Below are positions 32,670 through 41,942 of a DNA stretch of 64,000 nt, one piece after another. The notes beneath the pieces are model-generated. The model saw only the letters and a list, made by a program, of their open reading frames with translations, made no database searches and was not told the origin of the DNA. A program made the position numbers and the translations under genes. Each line of letters begins with the position of its first letter. Within the stretch, counting starts at the first letter, position 1. Location: the NCBI GenBank assembly GCA_034401795.1, contig CM067367.1, forward strand, positions 28,349,916 to 28,413,915, read 5' to 3'. This DNA comes from Chaetoderma sp. LZ-2023a. Its lineage: Eukaryota; Mollusca; Caudofoveata; Chaetodermatida; Chaetodermatidae.

Positions 32670-32825
32670 GAGGGTAATGAAGCCATCACTGTTCAGAATA
32701 TAACTTATGAAGGCAATAACAATGTAGGGGTTAGGTCCATTTATCGAGTAAAGAATGGCATTGAGGAAGAAACAAGATTGGTAAAACCTGTTACTTTGAA
32801 AATCAAAGTAAGAAGAAATGCTTAG
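32670..32825 (+). CDS. Candidate terminal coding exon of unknown host gene
   Basis: A strong acceptor (CCATTTTGTTTTCAG, ending 32669) is followed by 51 codons and a TAG at 32823. In phase 0 the peptide starts EGNEAITVQNITYEG, with alternating hydrophobic residues and a basic tail KIKVRRNA, plausible for a beta-rich domain end. No upstream exon was found, and MITEs flank both sides. It may be a TE-derived or relic exon; family unknown. Confidence 0.3.
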   Translation, partial: EGNEAITVQNITYEGNNNVGVRSIYRVKNGIEEETRLVKPVTLKIKVRRNA

Positions 32826-32863
32826 CATCAAAACAAAAGATGGGTCTTAGAAGAAGTGAAGGG

Positions 32864-33026
32864 AATTGACCGTTCCAGTTTTAGCTATGCCCCTCCCATG
32901 GCAGCAACAGCGGCCAGTCGAATTAGTTTCAAAATATTCAACAGCATGATAAATTTTATTTATCCTACACGTCACGTAGTTGATTATGACATTATATGAT
33001 GGATGGATAAACTGGAAAGGTTCATT
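32864..33026 (+). mobile_element. MITE M1, copy I (internal deletion derivative, about 160 bp)
   Basis: Keeps both ends (GACCGTTCCAGTTTTAGC / GATAAACTGGAAAGGTTC) and the right arm of the core, but has lost the CGATCGAT half and much of the right half. Confidence 0.88.
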
Positions 33027-33154
33027 GAAGGCAATGGTTACACCAAGGTGCACATGCGCACGTAAGTGTAACTATAAGGAAAGTCAATCAGTAGGTCGGT
33101 CTGTCAGTCGATCAGTCGGTGCTTCATCAAAACATTGTCTCTTCCTATAGATGC

Positions 33155-33486
33155 ATAAAAAAACTTACCATACATAAAGGTACATATTCAAGCAGAATTC
33201 TTGAAATGAAACTGACAGAATTGTCTACTCTAAGAGGCATAAACAGTCGCCATAGGTGTAATAATACGAAATAAAATTGGACATATGATGATTTCATTAC
33301 GTATAAATTAATATAATTTTTCAAGTTATGAAATTGAATTAGAGACACCCGTCCCTAATTCAATTTCGCAAATAAAGAAATTATAATAATGAAATCATCA
33401 TATGTCACTATTTAAGCCTCTAAACCCATAAAATCTAACCAATTTTATTTTCAAGCATTTTGATGTGAATGTACACCTTTAAAAAG
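33155..33486. mobile_element. Palindromic MITE M5, copy 3 (most complete)
   Basis: The left end GGTACATATTCAAGCAGAATT and the right end TTTTGATGTGAATGTACACC are complementary. GATGATTTCATTACGTATAA and AATAATGAAATCATCATATG are the inner arms. Confidence 0.65.
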
Positions 33487-33771
33487 AGCAATGTCTTAAT
33501 TTCATTACCTCATGAAGAGTTGATGCACAAGTCACCTGATGCCGCTTCTGTAGAGCATTTGGGGATTCTCACGCGCCGTCTGCAGAGTGCCGAATCAAAA
33601 GTAATGTTTATGAATCGGTGGCACTGGCTGATTTGTTGGCAAAATTCGTCAGAGTAAAAGCGCAAATTCACTACAATCCAAAACACTGTTGTATGCAACA
33701 CATGTAACACAACAATTGCCAACCAATCGGGTGCGAAATCGACTAGTGGAAGCGAGGTCTTGGTCTCTCTT
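33487..33771. other. Unrecognised, one short frame
   Basis: A plus-strand frame (to 33657) encodes HEELMHKSPDAASVEHLGIL and continues to WHWLICWQNSSE; it resembles no family I can name. Confidence 0.25.
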
Positions 33772-33975
33772 CTGTCAACCCAACCCTATAATGGTCAAGC
33801 GCCTGAGAAAACGGTATCTGCAATGGTCTTACGGGACGACGATTTGCATGCATGGAGGGGGCTATTTTCTGGAAGCGTGTAACTGGAATGACGGGTAACG
33901 TAACCGAACCGGCCATTCCGGTGGAGGTCTTTCGGAAGTGGTCTCCTCGTTGCGTGTAAATGTACACAGGTTCAG
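33772..33975. mobile_element. M3-like divergent palindromic MITE
   Basis: CAATGGTCTTACGGGACGAC, ACTGGAATGACGGGTAACGT and CCGGCCATTCCGGTGG follow the M3 plan with many substitutions. Confidence 0.5.
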
Positions 33976-33997
33976 CACAAATTCCCAAATACTTGAT

Positions 33998-34025
33998 AAT
34001 AATGATGATGATGATGATAATAATG

Positions 34026-34056
<31 letters not shown>

Positions 34057-34062
34057 TTATAA
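33998..34062 (+). repeat. (AAT)n/(ATG)n tract
   Basis: Triplet microsatellite; opposite poly-Ile frame is an artefact. Confidence 0.95.
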
Positions 34063-34104
34063 TAATCTTATGTAGGCCAAACCGCCATTTAGACAAGTAA
34101 AATA

Positions 34105-34175
34105 TTGTACTTCTGTTTCCCCTTGTGCCACGTTGTGGCTTGGGTGTAAATAAAGAAATTGAAAATTGAATTGCA
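34105..34175 (+). mobile_element. LINE 3' end scrap
   Basis: GTAAATAAAGAAATTGAAAA followed by TTGAATTG-type short repeats is typical of CR1/L2-like 3' termini. Confidence 0.4.
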
Positions 34176-34296
34176 GAAGCTGAGAGTTACTAAATCATAC
34201 AGTCTACACCGCGCTAGAAAGGTAATGGATAGCAATAATATATACGTCAAAATATGATCAATAAAATCCTTTCTTCTGTTGTTGACACAAGAATGG

Positions 34297-34488
34297 TTAA
34301 CCCTTTAACCCTGAAATTTGCTTTAAAAATTTCAGTTTTCTCATAGAAAATGTCGATTTGCAGACTCAGAGAAGACTGTCACTCCAGAGGTAACTTTTAA
34401 AAAATAGTCTTCTCTTGGTCTGCAAATGGGCATTTCTCAAGACCACTGCAGAAGCCATTTTTGGCCGCTATGAGGGTTAAAGGGTTTA
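34297..34488. mobile_element. M3 TTAA MITE with deleted centre
   Basis: TTAACCCTTTAACCC at 34297 and GGGTTAAAGGGTT at the right. The arms AATGTCGATTTGCAGACTCA and CTTGGTCTGCAAATGGGCAT pair, but the central palindrome is gone. Confidence 0.75.
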
Positions 34489-34554
34489 CCGTGGACATTC
34501 ACACCAAAAGCTTGAAAATAAAGTTTTTATAATCGCTGATCAACTGGCTAAGGA

Positions 34555-34945
34555 AGGGTCAAACAAAGAACAGTTCAACCGCGAGGTTGACTTTGAAGAA
34601 CTGAGGCATATCATTAAAGCCACAAGAACCACCAGCAGGCAGCATAATGATGCAATACACAGCCTCAGTAGGGAGGATCAGACATGTATCTTCAGATTGA
34701 GGACTGGTCACAATCGTCTCAATGCACATCTTCACCGGCTCAAGTTTACAAATTCGGCACTTTCTGAGTCTCAGCATGCAGAAAGAAACAGCAGCAACAC
34801 CTCTTGCAGCACGGTCAGCGGAGTGAACAGGCTAGGAGACGTGTCTGGCGTATTGAAGTATTATTTGAAGAGAAGATCAGAGGCGACAGAGACAGTTTGA
34901 TTACCGCAGCAGCTTTCATCCACCAAATAGTGAACGCAGTCTAAG
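34555..34945 (+). pseudogene. LINE C-terminal fragment (FRLRTGHNRLN block)
   Basis: Encodes EGSNKEQFNREVDFEELRHI, then IFRLRTGHNRLNAHLHRLKF and, after a frameshift, AAAFIHQIVNAV. RLRTGHNRLN with a downstream AAFI is a recurring C-terminal region of LINE polyproteins that end in RNase H-like or CCHC regions. The Cys motif between them is eroded. Confidence 0.65.
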
Positions 34946-35454
34946 ATTACTGTCATGAGAAAGATCCCAGGGGTCTATGATACCGAACGCAGTTTACTTG
35001 GCCAATGCTGAGCCGATACCGTGCCGATACTTTAAGTATCGGCCCGGTATCGGCCGAGCATCGGCCCAGTATGCTGCGTTATCAGGGGTGGTACTGGGTG
35101 TTTAAACATTTCTCAAGCTAAAATTATGTCGAAGTAATTATGAAATTCAACATTTCAGCTGTCACATAGTTACATTTTAGCTAAGAATGTCGTTAGTCTT
35201 ATTGCTTAACCATAAAGATGGCCCCTCTAAGCATCAACATGATCTAAGGATGGCGGCCATTTTGAAGACCGAAAACCGCACTGTGAGGACAGATATATAT
35301 TGTATAGAATAACCACTAATCCAATTTAGTTTAAAAAAAATATTGGTAGGCATAAATAATTGTTGTAATTGTCATGCATAGCAAAATTTAGTTCAAGAAT
35401 TGTGTATTTTTTCAATATCACCGTATCAAACACAGTTACTACGATACCGTAGTA
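34946..35454. other. Short GGCC/CGATAC palindromic patch, otherwise empty
   Basis: GCCGATACTTTAAGTATCGGC is a perfect palindrome (35021-35041) followed by repeated ATCGGCC words to about 35070. Nothing else is supported. Confidence 0.45.
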
Positions 35455-35614
35455 CAATTGTACAATTTCTGCAACAACGCTTAGTCCGTCATCAATTAAG
35501 CGTTCATGACGAACTTATTTACGTCATTCATGACGTAACTGATCATGGCGTCATCCTAAACGGCAAGCAGTTGATTATGACGTCATCTAATTGATGGCTA
35601 AACTGGAATCTTCT
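35455..35614 (+). mobile_element. MITE M1, copy J (right half only)
   Basis: Starts at the CAACAACGCTTAGTCCGTCA landmark and ends ATGGCTAAACTGGAATCTTC, with TGACGTCATC near the end. Confidence 0.75.
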
Positions 35615-35905
35615 TTTATGCTCTCTGGGGTGCTGTAAAACAGTGGCACCCACGCTCTTATGCTTATGCTATCGGGTGGCGTGGAACAGTGCCACCCGCC
35701 TGTACTACCACCCTATCAGAAACCATCAAGGTGTTTACTGCAACATGCCAGTATCAAACCTTTGCCAACTTTCTAATTAAACAACCTGTTATATAACTGG
35801 GAAATCCTGATAGCACGCGGATTTTATAAGAGATGTAATAACCTTTCTATTTGAGCGCGTATTGATCTCCTTCACTGGGTTGCTTCCCTTTACCTAACGC
35901 GTACT
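35615..35905. other. Nothing supported
   Basis: A short direct repeat (GTGGCACCCACGCTCTTA / CAGTGCCACCCGCC) at 35641-35702 is all that stands out. Confidence 0.35.
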
Positions 35906-35907
35906 CA

Positions 35908-36120
35908 CGGTTAACACTGTCATGACGAAGCCGACCAAAACTGGCATATGCAGTGCTTTTGGGGAATGTCCATTTGCAGACCAAAACAAAGACATTTTTT
36001 GGAAGATTTACCACGGTAATGACTGGCTCGATAACCGATTTTCAAATATAGTCTTCTCTTGGCCAGCAAATGCACATTCAATAAGCAAGTATTTAATTTT
36101 TCTTGACCAAAATTAGTAAT
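35908..36120. mobile_element. M3 palindromic MITE, copy at 35.9 kb
   Basis: GAATGTCCATTTGCAGACCA, CACGGTAATGACTGGCTCGA, then ATAGTCTTCTCTTGGCCAGC in complementary order. The centre is partly deleted. Confidence 0.6.
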
Positions 36121-36297
36121 TACATTTGTATAGAATTAGTCCAGGTGTTAGTTACCAAGTGCCGATGAATCACTTACATTAGGGGGCATCAAAAATTACC
36201 TAACACCTGAGTGTGGGTGGGTATCTGACATGTGCCATGATGCCATGATAACGCGTTACAGATGGGTGGGGTATAGTAATTTCAAGAACGTGTTACA

Positions 36298-36490
36298 GTG
36301 GTGGTGGTGGTGGTAGTGGTGGTGGTTGCGGGTGGACGTAGTCCTGGTCGTGGTCGTGTTGTTGATGATGGTAACGGTGTTTCTGGTATTGTTGATGTTT
36401 GTCGGCGGCGGCGGCAGCGGCAGCGGTCGCGTTGATGCAGTATGTGGTGTTGGTGTTGGTGGTTGTGGTTATGTGGTTGCTGTGGTCGTG
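36298..36490 (+). repeat. (GTG)n/(GTT)n and GGCGGC triplet tract
   Basis: Degenerate GT-rich triplets on the plus strand; overlapping ORFs are artefacts. Confidence 0.9.
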
Positions 36491-36599
36491 CGTGCGCGAG
36501 TGCCTGCGTGCATGATTCATAGTTTCAAGGAAAGTGGAATTACACGAACTTTGTTCAATAATTTTTTTAATCCTTTACTGTTATTGCAAACGTGTTTAC

Positions 36600-36740
36600 C
36601 ATTTTCCCAGACGGTTACCGCTTTAATGGTAAGCCCACCAAAGCAAGCCTTTACAGTTGTGAGGCATGCCCATTTGAAAACGTATGACTTTTTGAGATTT
36701 TACCACTGAAATGACTGGTTTTGGTAAAATTGTTTAATTT
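36600..36740. mobile_element. M3 half element
   Basis: GTGAGGCATGCCCATTTGAA, then TTTTACCACTGAAATGACTG, the left arm of M3 up to the centre. Confidence 0.45.
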
Positions 36741-36859
36741 TCTTCACAAACCTTTAAAACCACCATTTGATGGTAGGGGTACACCTCACCCCCACACACT
36801 CGTGAACAGGCACACCCTAATAGTGTCACGTTCATAAATTTCACCTCGGTCCTAACAAG

Positions 36860-37395
36860 ATCTCGGAGGCAACACCCTCCTGGTATTTGGCTTGGCGCAA
36901 ACACAGGATCGAACTTAGGACTCAAGGGGCCTTGCGCAAAGTTTCGGAAATTCTTACGGGAGTAGTGGGGTGTGGGTGGGGTCCTCGGAACTGCCGCGAG
37001 AAAGTTAGGGTCCAGTTTCAACCATAATGTCGCTGGAGCCCCATGAGGTCGGAGAGCTGTGAGATTAGGTCACATCAGGCTTATACCCCAGCGCACAGAA
37101 ATAACGTAAAATCTTTCAAACACAAGAAATGCAATCTTGAATATTTTGAAGATAATTGGATTAGAAGACATTGCTGCCTTAGGCAGCAATATCTTCCAAT
37201 CAAATTTTATTCAAAATATCCAGCAGAATATTTTTTACGTCGTTTTCAAAATTGTTTCCTTTTGGAAACATTCTGACTTATTTATGAGTTGTACTATAGT
37301 TGTGGCGTGTAACTTGCAGTTATGCGGGGCCTAAAAAATTAAGACAAAACTATTTTTTGTGTCACTTTTTAGGGGCCCTAGAATAGGGGGGGGGG
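36860..37395 (-). mobile_element. Composite element family M6, copy 1, containing a shared-core hairpin
   Basis: Reads in reverse the same sequence as 57.9-58.2 kb: AACTCATAAATAAGTCAGAA, TTTTGTCTTAATTTTTTAGG, GCAGTTCCGAGGACCCC and GAGTCCTAAGTTCGATCCTG. Between the halves sits a core hairpin (37138-37222, arms around GACATTGCTGCC / GGCAGCAATATC). Poly-G at 37387-37400 marks the edge. Confidence 0.55.
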
Positions 37396-37400
37396 GGGGG

Positions 37401-37960
37401 CTATGCAAATGCACATAAGTTCGGCCCTGCTTGGCAAACAGAATAATATATGCATTAATCATATAGTCATTGCAATGTCTCTGTGCATAAACCGAGTTAT
37501 CATAAACTTCATACTATCCGTTATCTTTTATCATTGTCGGTATGACCGAAGATTTACCTCTAGTCATGTGCATTCACGCGGAACAACTGTAATAAGGGTG
37601 AGTACACATTTTTTTTTCTATTCGGCAATGCCACCTCCTCCGTCGATATCGTGCGCGATAGGTATCTCGTATCCGGAACTAGTAATGCGGAACCCGACTG
37701 TTTGACCGTATCTCAAACTCATGGACAGTTAAGAAATTTATCAATATTTTTCCTCGAGCAATTTGGAAAATAATTCTTCGTTATATTTATACTTCCTATA
37801 GTTAATGTCATGTAGGTAGGTTCTGTTCATCTTAGCGTATACACGGAAATCTGAATACCGCCAGAACATTTGTAAAAAAGTCAAAGTGAAAACATTTTTG
37901 ACAAGTCACAGTCTACAAAGAGAAAGAAGTCATTCGCGGCGAAATAATATATACGTGGTG
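37401..37960. other. No recognisable feature
   Basis: A 100-codon frame at 37403-37705 has no domain and no coding-like composition. Confidence 0.35.
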
Positions 37961-37964
37961 AAGG

Positions 37965-37965
<1 letters not shown>

Positions 37966-38021
<56 letters not shown>
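37966..38021 (+). repeat. (AAT)n microsatellite
   Basis: About 18 AAT units. Confidence 0.97.
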
Positions 38022-38023
<2 letters not shown>

Positions 38024-38061
38024 TATCACCAATGACGTCAGTTGTTGTCACCAATGAAACG

Positions 38062-38757
38062 ATGAAGTAGAATGAATTGAATAATATATTTTCGAAGATA
38101 ACTATACAGGTAATCTGTTGAATATTTTGAAACTAATTTGAATGGGAGATGCTGCTGCCTGTGGCCGCATCAGCTCCAGTCAAATTAGTTTCTTAATATA
38201 AAACGGAATGTGTATTAAATTGTAAATTCATCAAAACATACAATTTAGTCACGTTCGTAACAAACCATTATCACTTTCACGGACGAACTTTCTACTTTCC
38301 TGACGTCACGGACGAACATTTCTACTTTCGTGACGTCACGGAGGAACCTTTCTGCTTTCGTGACGTCAGAGACGGACCTGTCTACTTTCGTGACGTCAAG
38401 GACGAACCTTTCAACTTTCGTGACGTCACAGACGGACCTTTCTACCTTCTTGACGTCACGGACGGACTTTCTCCTTTCGTGATGTCACGGACAAACCTTT
38501 CAACTTTAGTGACGTCACGACGAACCTTTCTTTTTCATGTCGTCACAGACGGACCTTTCTACTTTCTTGACCTTGCCGACGAACCTTTCTTCTTTCGTGA
38601 CGTCACGGACGAACATTTTTACTTTCCTGACATCATGGACGCACCTTTCTAATTTCGTGCCGATGCTACATCATTTTGATTGCGACGTCAGCTAACGAGT
38701 GATGTATTTCGTTATGAAGTCAAATACTTGAATGACAGATCGAATACATCCATTTCT
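38062..38757 (+). mobile_element. MITE M1b, copy K, expanded by an internal minisatellite
   Basis: Left part: AACTATACAGGTAATCTGTT plus the core hairpin (38118-38205, loop CCTGTGGCCGC). Right end: TTTTGATTGCGACGTCAGCT, then ATACTTGAATGACAGATCGA, matching the right end of the 5.6-kb M1b. Between them the TGACGTCA-bearing region has become a 13-unit tandem array. The right end lies about 28 bp before the first codon of the secreted-protein gene. Confidence 0.7.
38279..38668 (+). repeat. 30-bp minisatellite, 13 units, with TGACGTCA at unit junctions
   Basis: Units read approximately CACGGACGAACCTTTC + TACTTTCGTGACGT. Eight of the twelve junctions keep a perfect TGACGTCA, the CREB/ATF consensus palindrome; four are mutated. 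Units differ from each other by several substitutions, so the array is not brand new. Confidence 0.93.
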
Positions 38758-38784
38758 TATTTTTACTGTGGTAGGTTCGTAAGA

Positions 38785-38854
38785 ATGCATCAATTATTAC
38801 TTGTATCCGGGATCGCGCTCCTCATGTCGTCGGTATGGGTCGTCACATCGCAAG
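38785..38854 (+). CDS. Secreted-protein gene, coding exon 1 (signal peptide)
   Basis: Encodes MHQLLLVSGIALLMSSVWVV TSQ, a textbook signal peptide: short polar start, Leu-rich core, small residues at the exit. The exon ends CAAG before a consensus donor (GTAAGA), leaving phase 1. Upstream, TTATTTTTACTGTGGTAG (ending 38774) could be an acceptor of a 5'-UTR intron, placing the CRE-rich MITE in that intron; otherwise the MITE is the promoter-proximal flank. Joined with the exons at 39657 and 49435 the reading frame is 357 nt, 118 residues plus stop. No family recognised. Confidence 0.6.
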
Positions 38855-38954
38855 GTAAGAAACGTGGCGAAACATTCTCTCATTTTAAATGACAGTTCGT
38901 GAATCCGATCTGTCCATCAAGTATATGACGACTTAATCATTCATGAATCCATTT

Positions 38955-39310
38955 CCTCAGTCAATCACATGACGTCAAAATCAGCTAAGTGGCGTGTATG
39001 ATGACGTCATAATCATTACGTCATGAATGACTCGATTTAGTCCGTCTTAAGCGCTTAATAGTCCGTCAGCTTGTATGAATTGTATGTCTTTACTATTTAA
39101 TAAACATACTGTTGAATATTTTGAAACTAATTTGACTGGGTGCTGTTGCTGCCATTGGTAGCAACAGAACATAGTCAAATTAGTTTCAAAATATTCAGCA
39201 GCGTACCTGTATAGTTTTTCGGAATTGATAATCAGTGGGTTCAGGGATCAATCGATCACAACACGCGCATGACATGGGCGGAGCTTAGCTAAAGATGAGC
39301 GTGGCAGAGC
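38955..39310 (-). mobile_element. MITE M1, copy L, in intron 1 of the candidate gene
   Basis: AATCACATGACGTCAAAATC through the core hairpin (39109-39202) to GGAGCTTAGCTAAAGATGAG. The right terminal part is mutated. Confidence 0.8.
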
Positions 39311-39353
39311 TTCAAGTGGATTCATCCATTCTCACCGATACCGTGAACAGGAC

Positions 39354-39425
39354 CAGTGGCGGATCCAGGGGGTGCACTCGGGGGCACGTGCCCCCACCGG
39401 CAGGGCTGTCAATTTGTTTTTACTT
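39354..39425 (+). mobile_element. hAT-like terminal fragment
   Basis: CAGTGGCGGATCCAGGGGGT followed by GGGGGCACGTGCCCCC resembles the ends of the 43.4-44.7-kb element. Only one end is present. Confidence 0.5.
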
Positions 39426-39656
39426 AACTGCTGGTGGTGGAATGAGCCCATTTTCAAGAGTTTGGCGCTTAGCTAGAAATTGGCGAGCCATTGATAAAGC
39501 TGGATTCTTCCTTTGATTATATGGTCAGATTATTAATTGGTAGGCCTATTAATTTCTAAACCATGTATGCGATGGTAAGTAAGTAATCCGTAACGCACTG
39601 GCGTGTCTATGCCTCTGCAATATATTTATAAACGTACACAACTGTTTCTCTCACAG

Positions 39657-39746
39657 CCAAGAAAGAAAACCTGACCCGCCATGACAGGATCGGGATCCCG
39701 ACGCCGATTAATGTACCCGCCGCAAAAGCAACTGAATTCATAGCAG
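39657..39746 (+). CDS. Secreted-protein gene, coding exon 2
   Basis: Bounded by TTTCTCTCACAG and GTGAGT, both near-consensus. Its 90 nt enter in phase 1 and leave in phase 1. Together with exon 1 the peptide after the signal is AKKENLTRHDRIGIPTPINV and ends EFIA; it has an early Lys-Lys, one N-glycosylation sequon (NLT) and no Cys. Intron 1 is 802 bp and holds an M1 MITE and a hAT-like scrap. The exact phase match with exons on both sides is the main evidence that this is a real exon. Confidence 0.6.
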
Positions 39747-39865
39747 GTGAGTTACAAGAGCAATGAGAGATTGCAGACCATCGCCCTCCCTTTCTTGTGA
39801 CGTGGTACAAAGTTTTCAGATTTTCCGGATTTTTTTCGGATCGCGCCAAAAGTTGTTGACTATGG

Positions 39866-39990
39866 TAAAGCCAGGGATTCTCATAAGGGTCCTTTTGAGG
39901 GTGTATAACCCAATGTTCAGTTTGGAACCCCCAAAAGTAGTGGCTGAAGATCCTATGGGGCCCCTGAAATATTGTATGATTGTGTTATAC
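39866..39990 (+). repeat. Dispersed repeat R8, copy 2
   Basis: CATAAGGGTCCTTTTGAGGG, CCCAAAAGTAGTGGCTGAAG and GGCCCCTGAAATATTGTATG match the 21.5-kb repeat. GACCC/GGGTCCC-rich sequence continues to about 40200. Confidence 0.6.
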
Positions 39991-40219
39991 AAAGTAGTTT
40001 TAGAGGTTTTTGCACAAAAATACCCACACAATCTATTACGGGACCACCATATTTCATAGTTGTGAGCCAACCGTACCATTTAATTTTAGTATGGATGAGA
40101 AATACTGCTTGGGAACACCTGATTATATCCGTGTGGGACACTCAGATTTCAGCCAGGGACCCCCATATATTTCAGGGTGTGGGGTCCCTTGGACCTACAG
40201 GATTTAGATGCCATGAGAA

Positions 40220-40845
40220 GCACTGGGTAGGCCAATTATTGTGTTAAAATTTGAGCCATATCGTACTAGTAGTCTCCGAGATATTCACACATCCAGCATT
40301 TGATCATGGCAACTTCGTTCGTTGTGTTAAAATTATTTGAGAGACAGACGGATTGACGTACTGGCGGGTGGGCGGGTGGGCGATCTGATGAGCGGGCGAC
40401 CATACATGATAGCAATAACCTCGTCCCCATACAGGGAAGGCAATTAGAATGCGCTCGATGTAGATGATGACATGATGTAGACGCCTTACCGCATTCGCTT
40501 AACAATGCATTTAGTAACCCCATGACCCGGATACCTGATCCGTTAACATCAACCTCAAAGCAATCATAAACTGTCGTAATATCAAGGTGTGTCGGTGAAT
40601 CTTGTTATTATGCCTTCATGAGCTCCAGAGCTATGCTAAAATGTGTATTCAGATATGCACTTTGTGAACCTTTGACCTAGAAATTTGATTCTGTGTTATA
40701 AGATTTCTAGCCACATATAATATGAATGGATGTACTGAATTTGGGGATTTTATTTACTTGGGTTCCAGTTATGGCTAACTGTAGGGGTTCTCCGTATTCA
40801 AAACATTGACAGCGCTAGAGGAGTCAGCTATCTCTAGGGATTAAC
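40220..40845. other. No gene; intronic sequence
   Basis: Nothing recognised except short GGCGGGTGG words at 40363-40383. Confidence 0.35.
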
Positions 40846-41020
40846 ACTTAAACAGGCACATCGATCCACAAACTGATTCTACAGGGTCTTGAGAAACAAT
40901 CCATTTGCAACCCAAGAGAAGTCTTTTATGAGGTAAGTTTTCAAAATTAGACTTCTCTCGGGCTGGAAATGGAGAATTTTCTATGAGAACCTCGAACAAA
41001 TTCGTATGGTTAAATAGTTT
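40846..41020. mobile_element. M3 MITE, decayed, centre deleted
   Basis: GGGTCTTGAGAAACAATCCA, CCAAGAGAAGTC and TTAGACTTCTCTCGGGCTGG keep the M3 arm order. Confidence 0.55.
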
Positions 41021-41584
41021 ATACTGATATCAGCGATGGTCACACACTTAGCAGTCTAGTGCAGTGTGATTCTCTACGGACTTTGTAGATGTTGTCACCG
41101 AGGACAGCAAATTCCAAGGATTTCTGTGCAGGGGGTGTCTTGTGACATTCGCAGAATATGGCAAAATATAGACAATTCTTGTTGGGCTACCGTTACTGAC
41201 AGTGTACCTATAATGGACATAGTGCATAATGCGTTTGAGGTTATTCTGTACGGCCAGCGATATTGGGTTATAATGCGAACGGTTCTGCATAGCGGTTATC
41301 TAGACCTGCCTTTGGGGCTGTCTAGCTGCTACAGTTGTACAACAACAGGGATACGCCGCTAGCATCACATAAGCATAGATTTTTGGCCAGATGGATCCGT
41401 GATCCTCGAATCTACAGTTTGCAAAAGAACTGGAAGGAATTGTTTGCCTTGGCGCAACGTGCAGCAATGTCAGAGAAGCTGCATATTAGTGAACCAAATA
41501 AATTGCTCCATTCCTCCAGACCAGGCACCAGGATGCTTTTCTCACTGACGGTTATCTGTCGCTGTTAGGTGTAGCTGTGTAAAT

Positions 41585-41942
41585 GAACCTTTCCAGAAAA
41601 TTACGCCATATGACGTCATAATCAGCTAAGTGGCGTGTAGGATGACGTCATAATCATTACGTCATAAATGATTCTATAAGCCCCGTCTTTAACACGTTGT
41701 AGGAATTGCATGTCTCTACTATTTAATAAACATGTTGCTGAATATTTTGAAACTAAATTGATTGGGCGTAGGCATCAACAGCACCCAGTCAAATTAGTTT
41801 CAAAATATTCAACAGCTTACCTGTATATTTTTCTGGAATTTGATAGTCAGGAAGTTCAGAAAGCGGTCGACCCCAACACGAGCCAGGTGGGGGTGTAGCT
41901 TAGCTAGAGATGGGCAGGGCATAGCTAAAAATGGAAAGGTTC
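41585..41942 (-). mobile_element. MITE M1, copy M, inserted in LINE
   Basis: The LINE codons on either side (AAG ACC GA.../...T TTA CAC in LINE sense) rejoin cleanly if the element is removed with one copy of AT, so a 2-bp AT duplication fits. Ends GAACCTTTCC / GGAAAGGTTC; core hairpin 41738-41815. Confidence 0.88.

Noticed and set aside
38279-38668. CRISPR-like array of 30-bp repeats
   Set aside because: Units are directly adjacent without unique spacers and sit in a metazoan MITE; it is a minisatellite.
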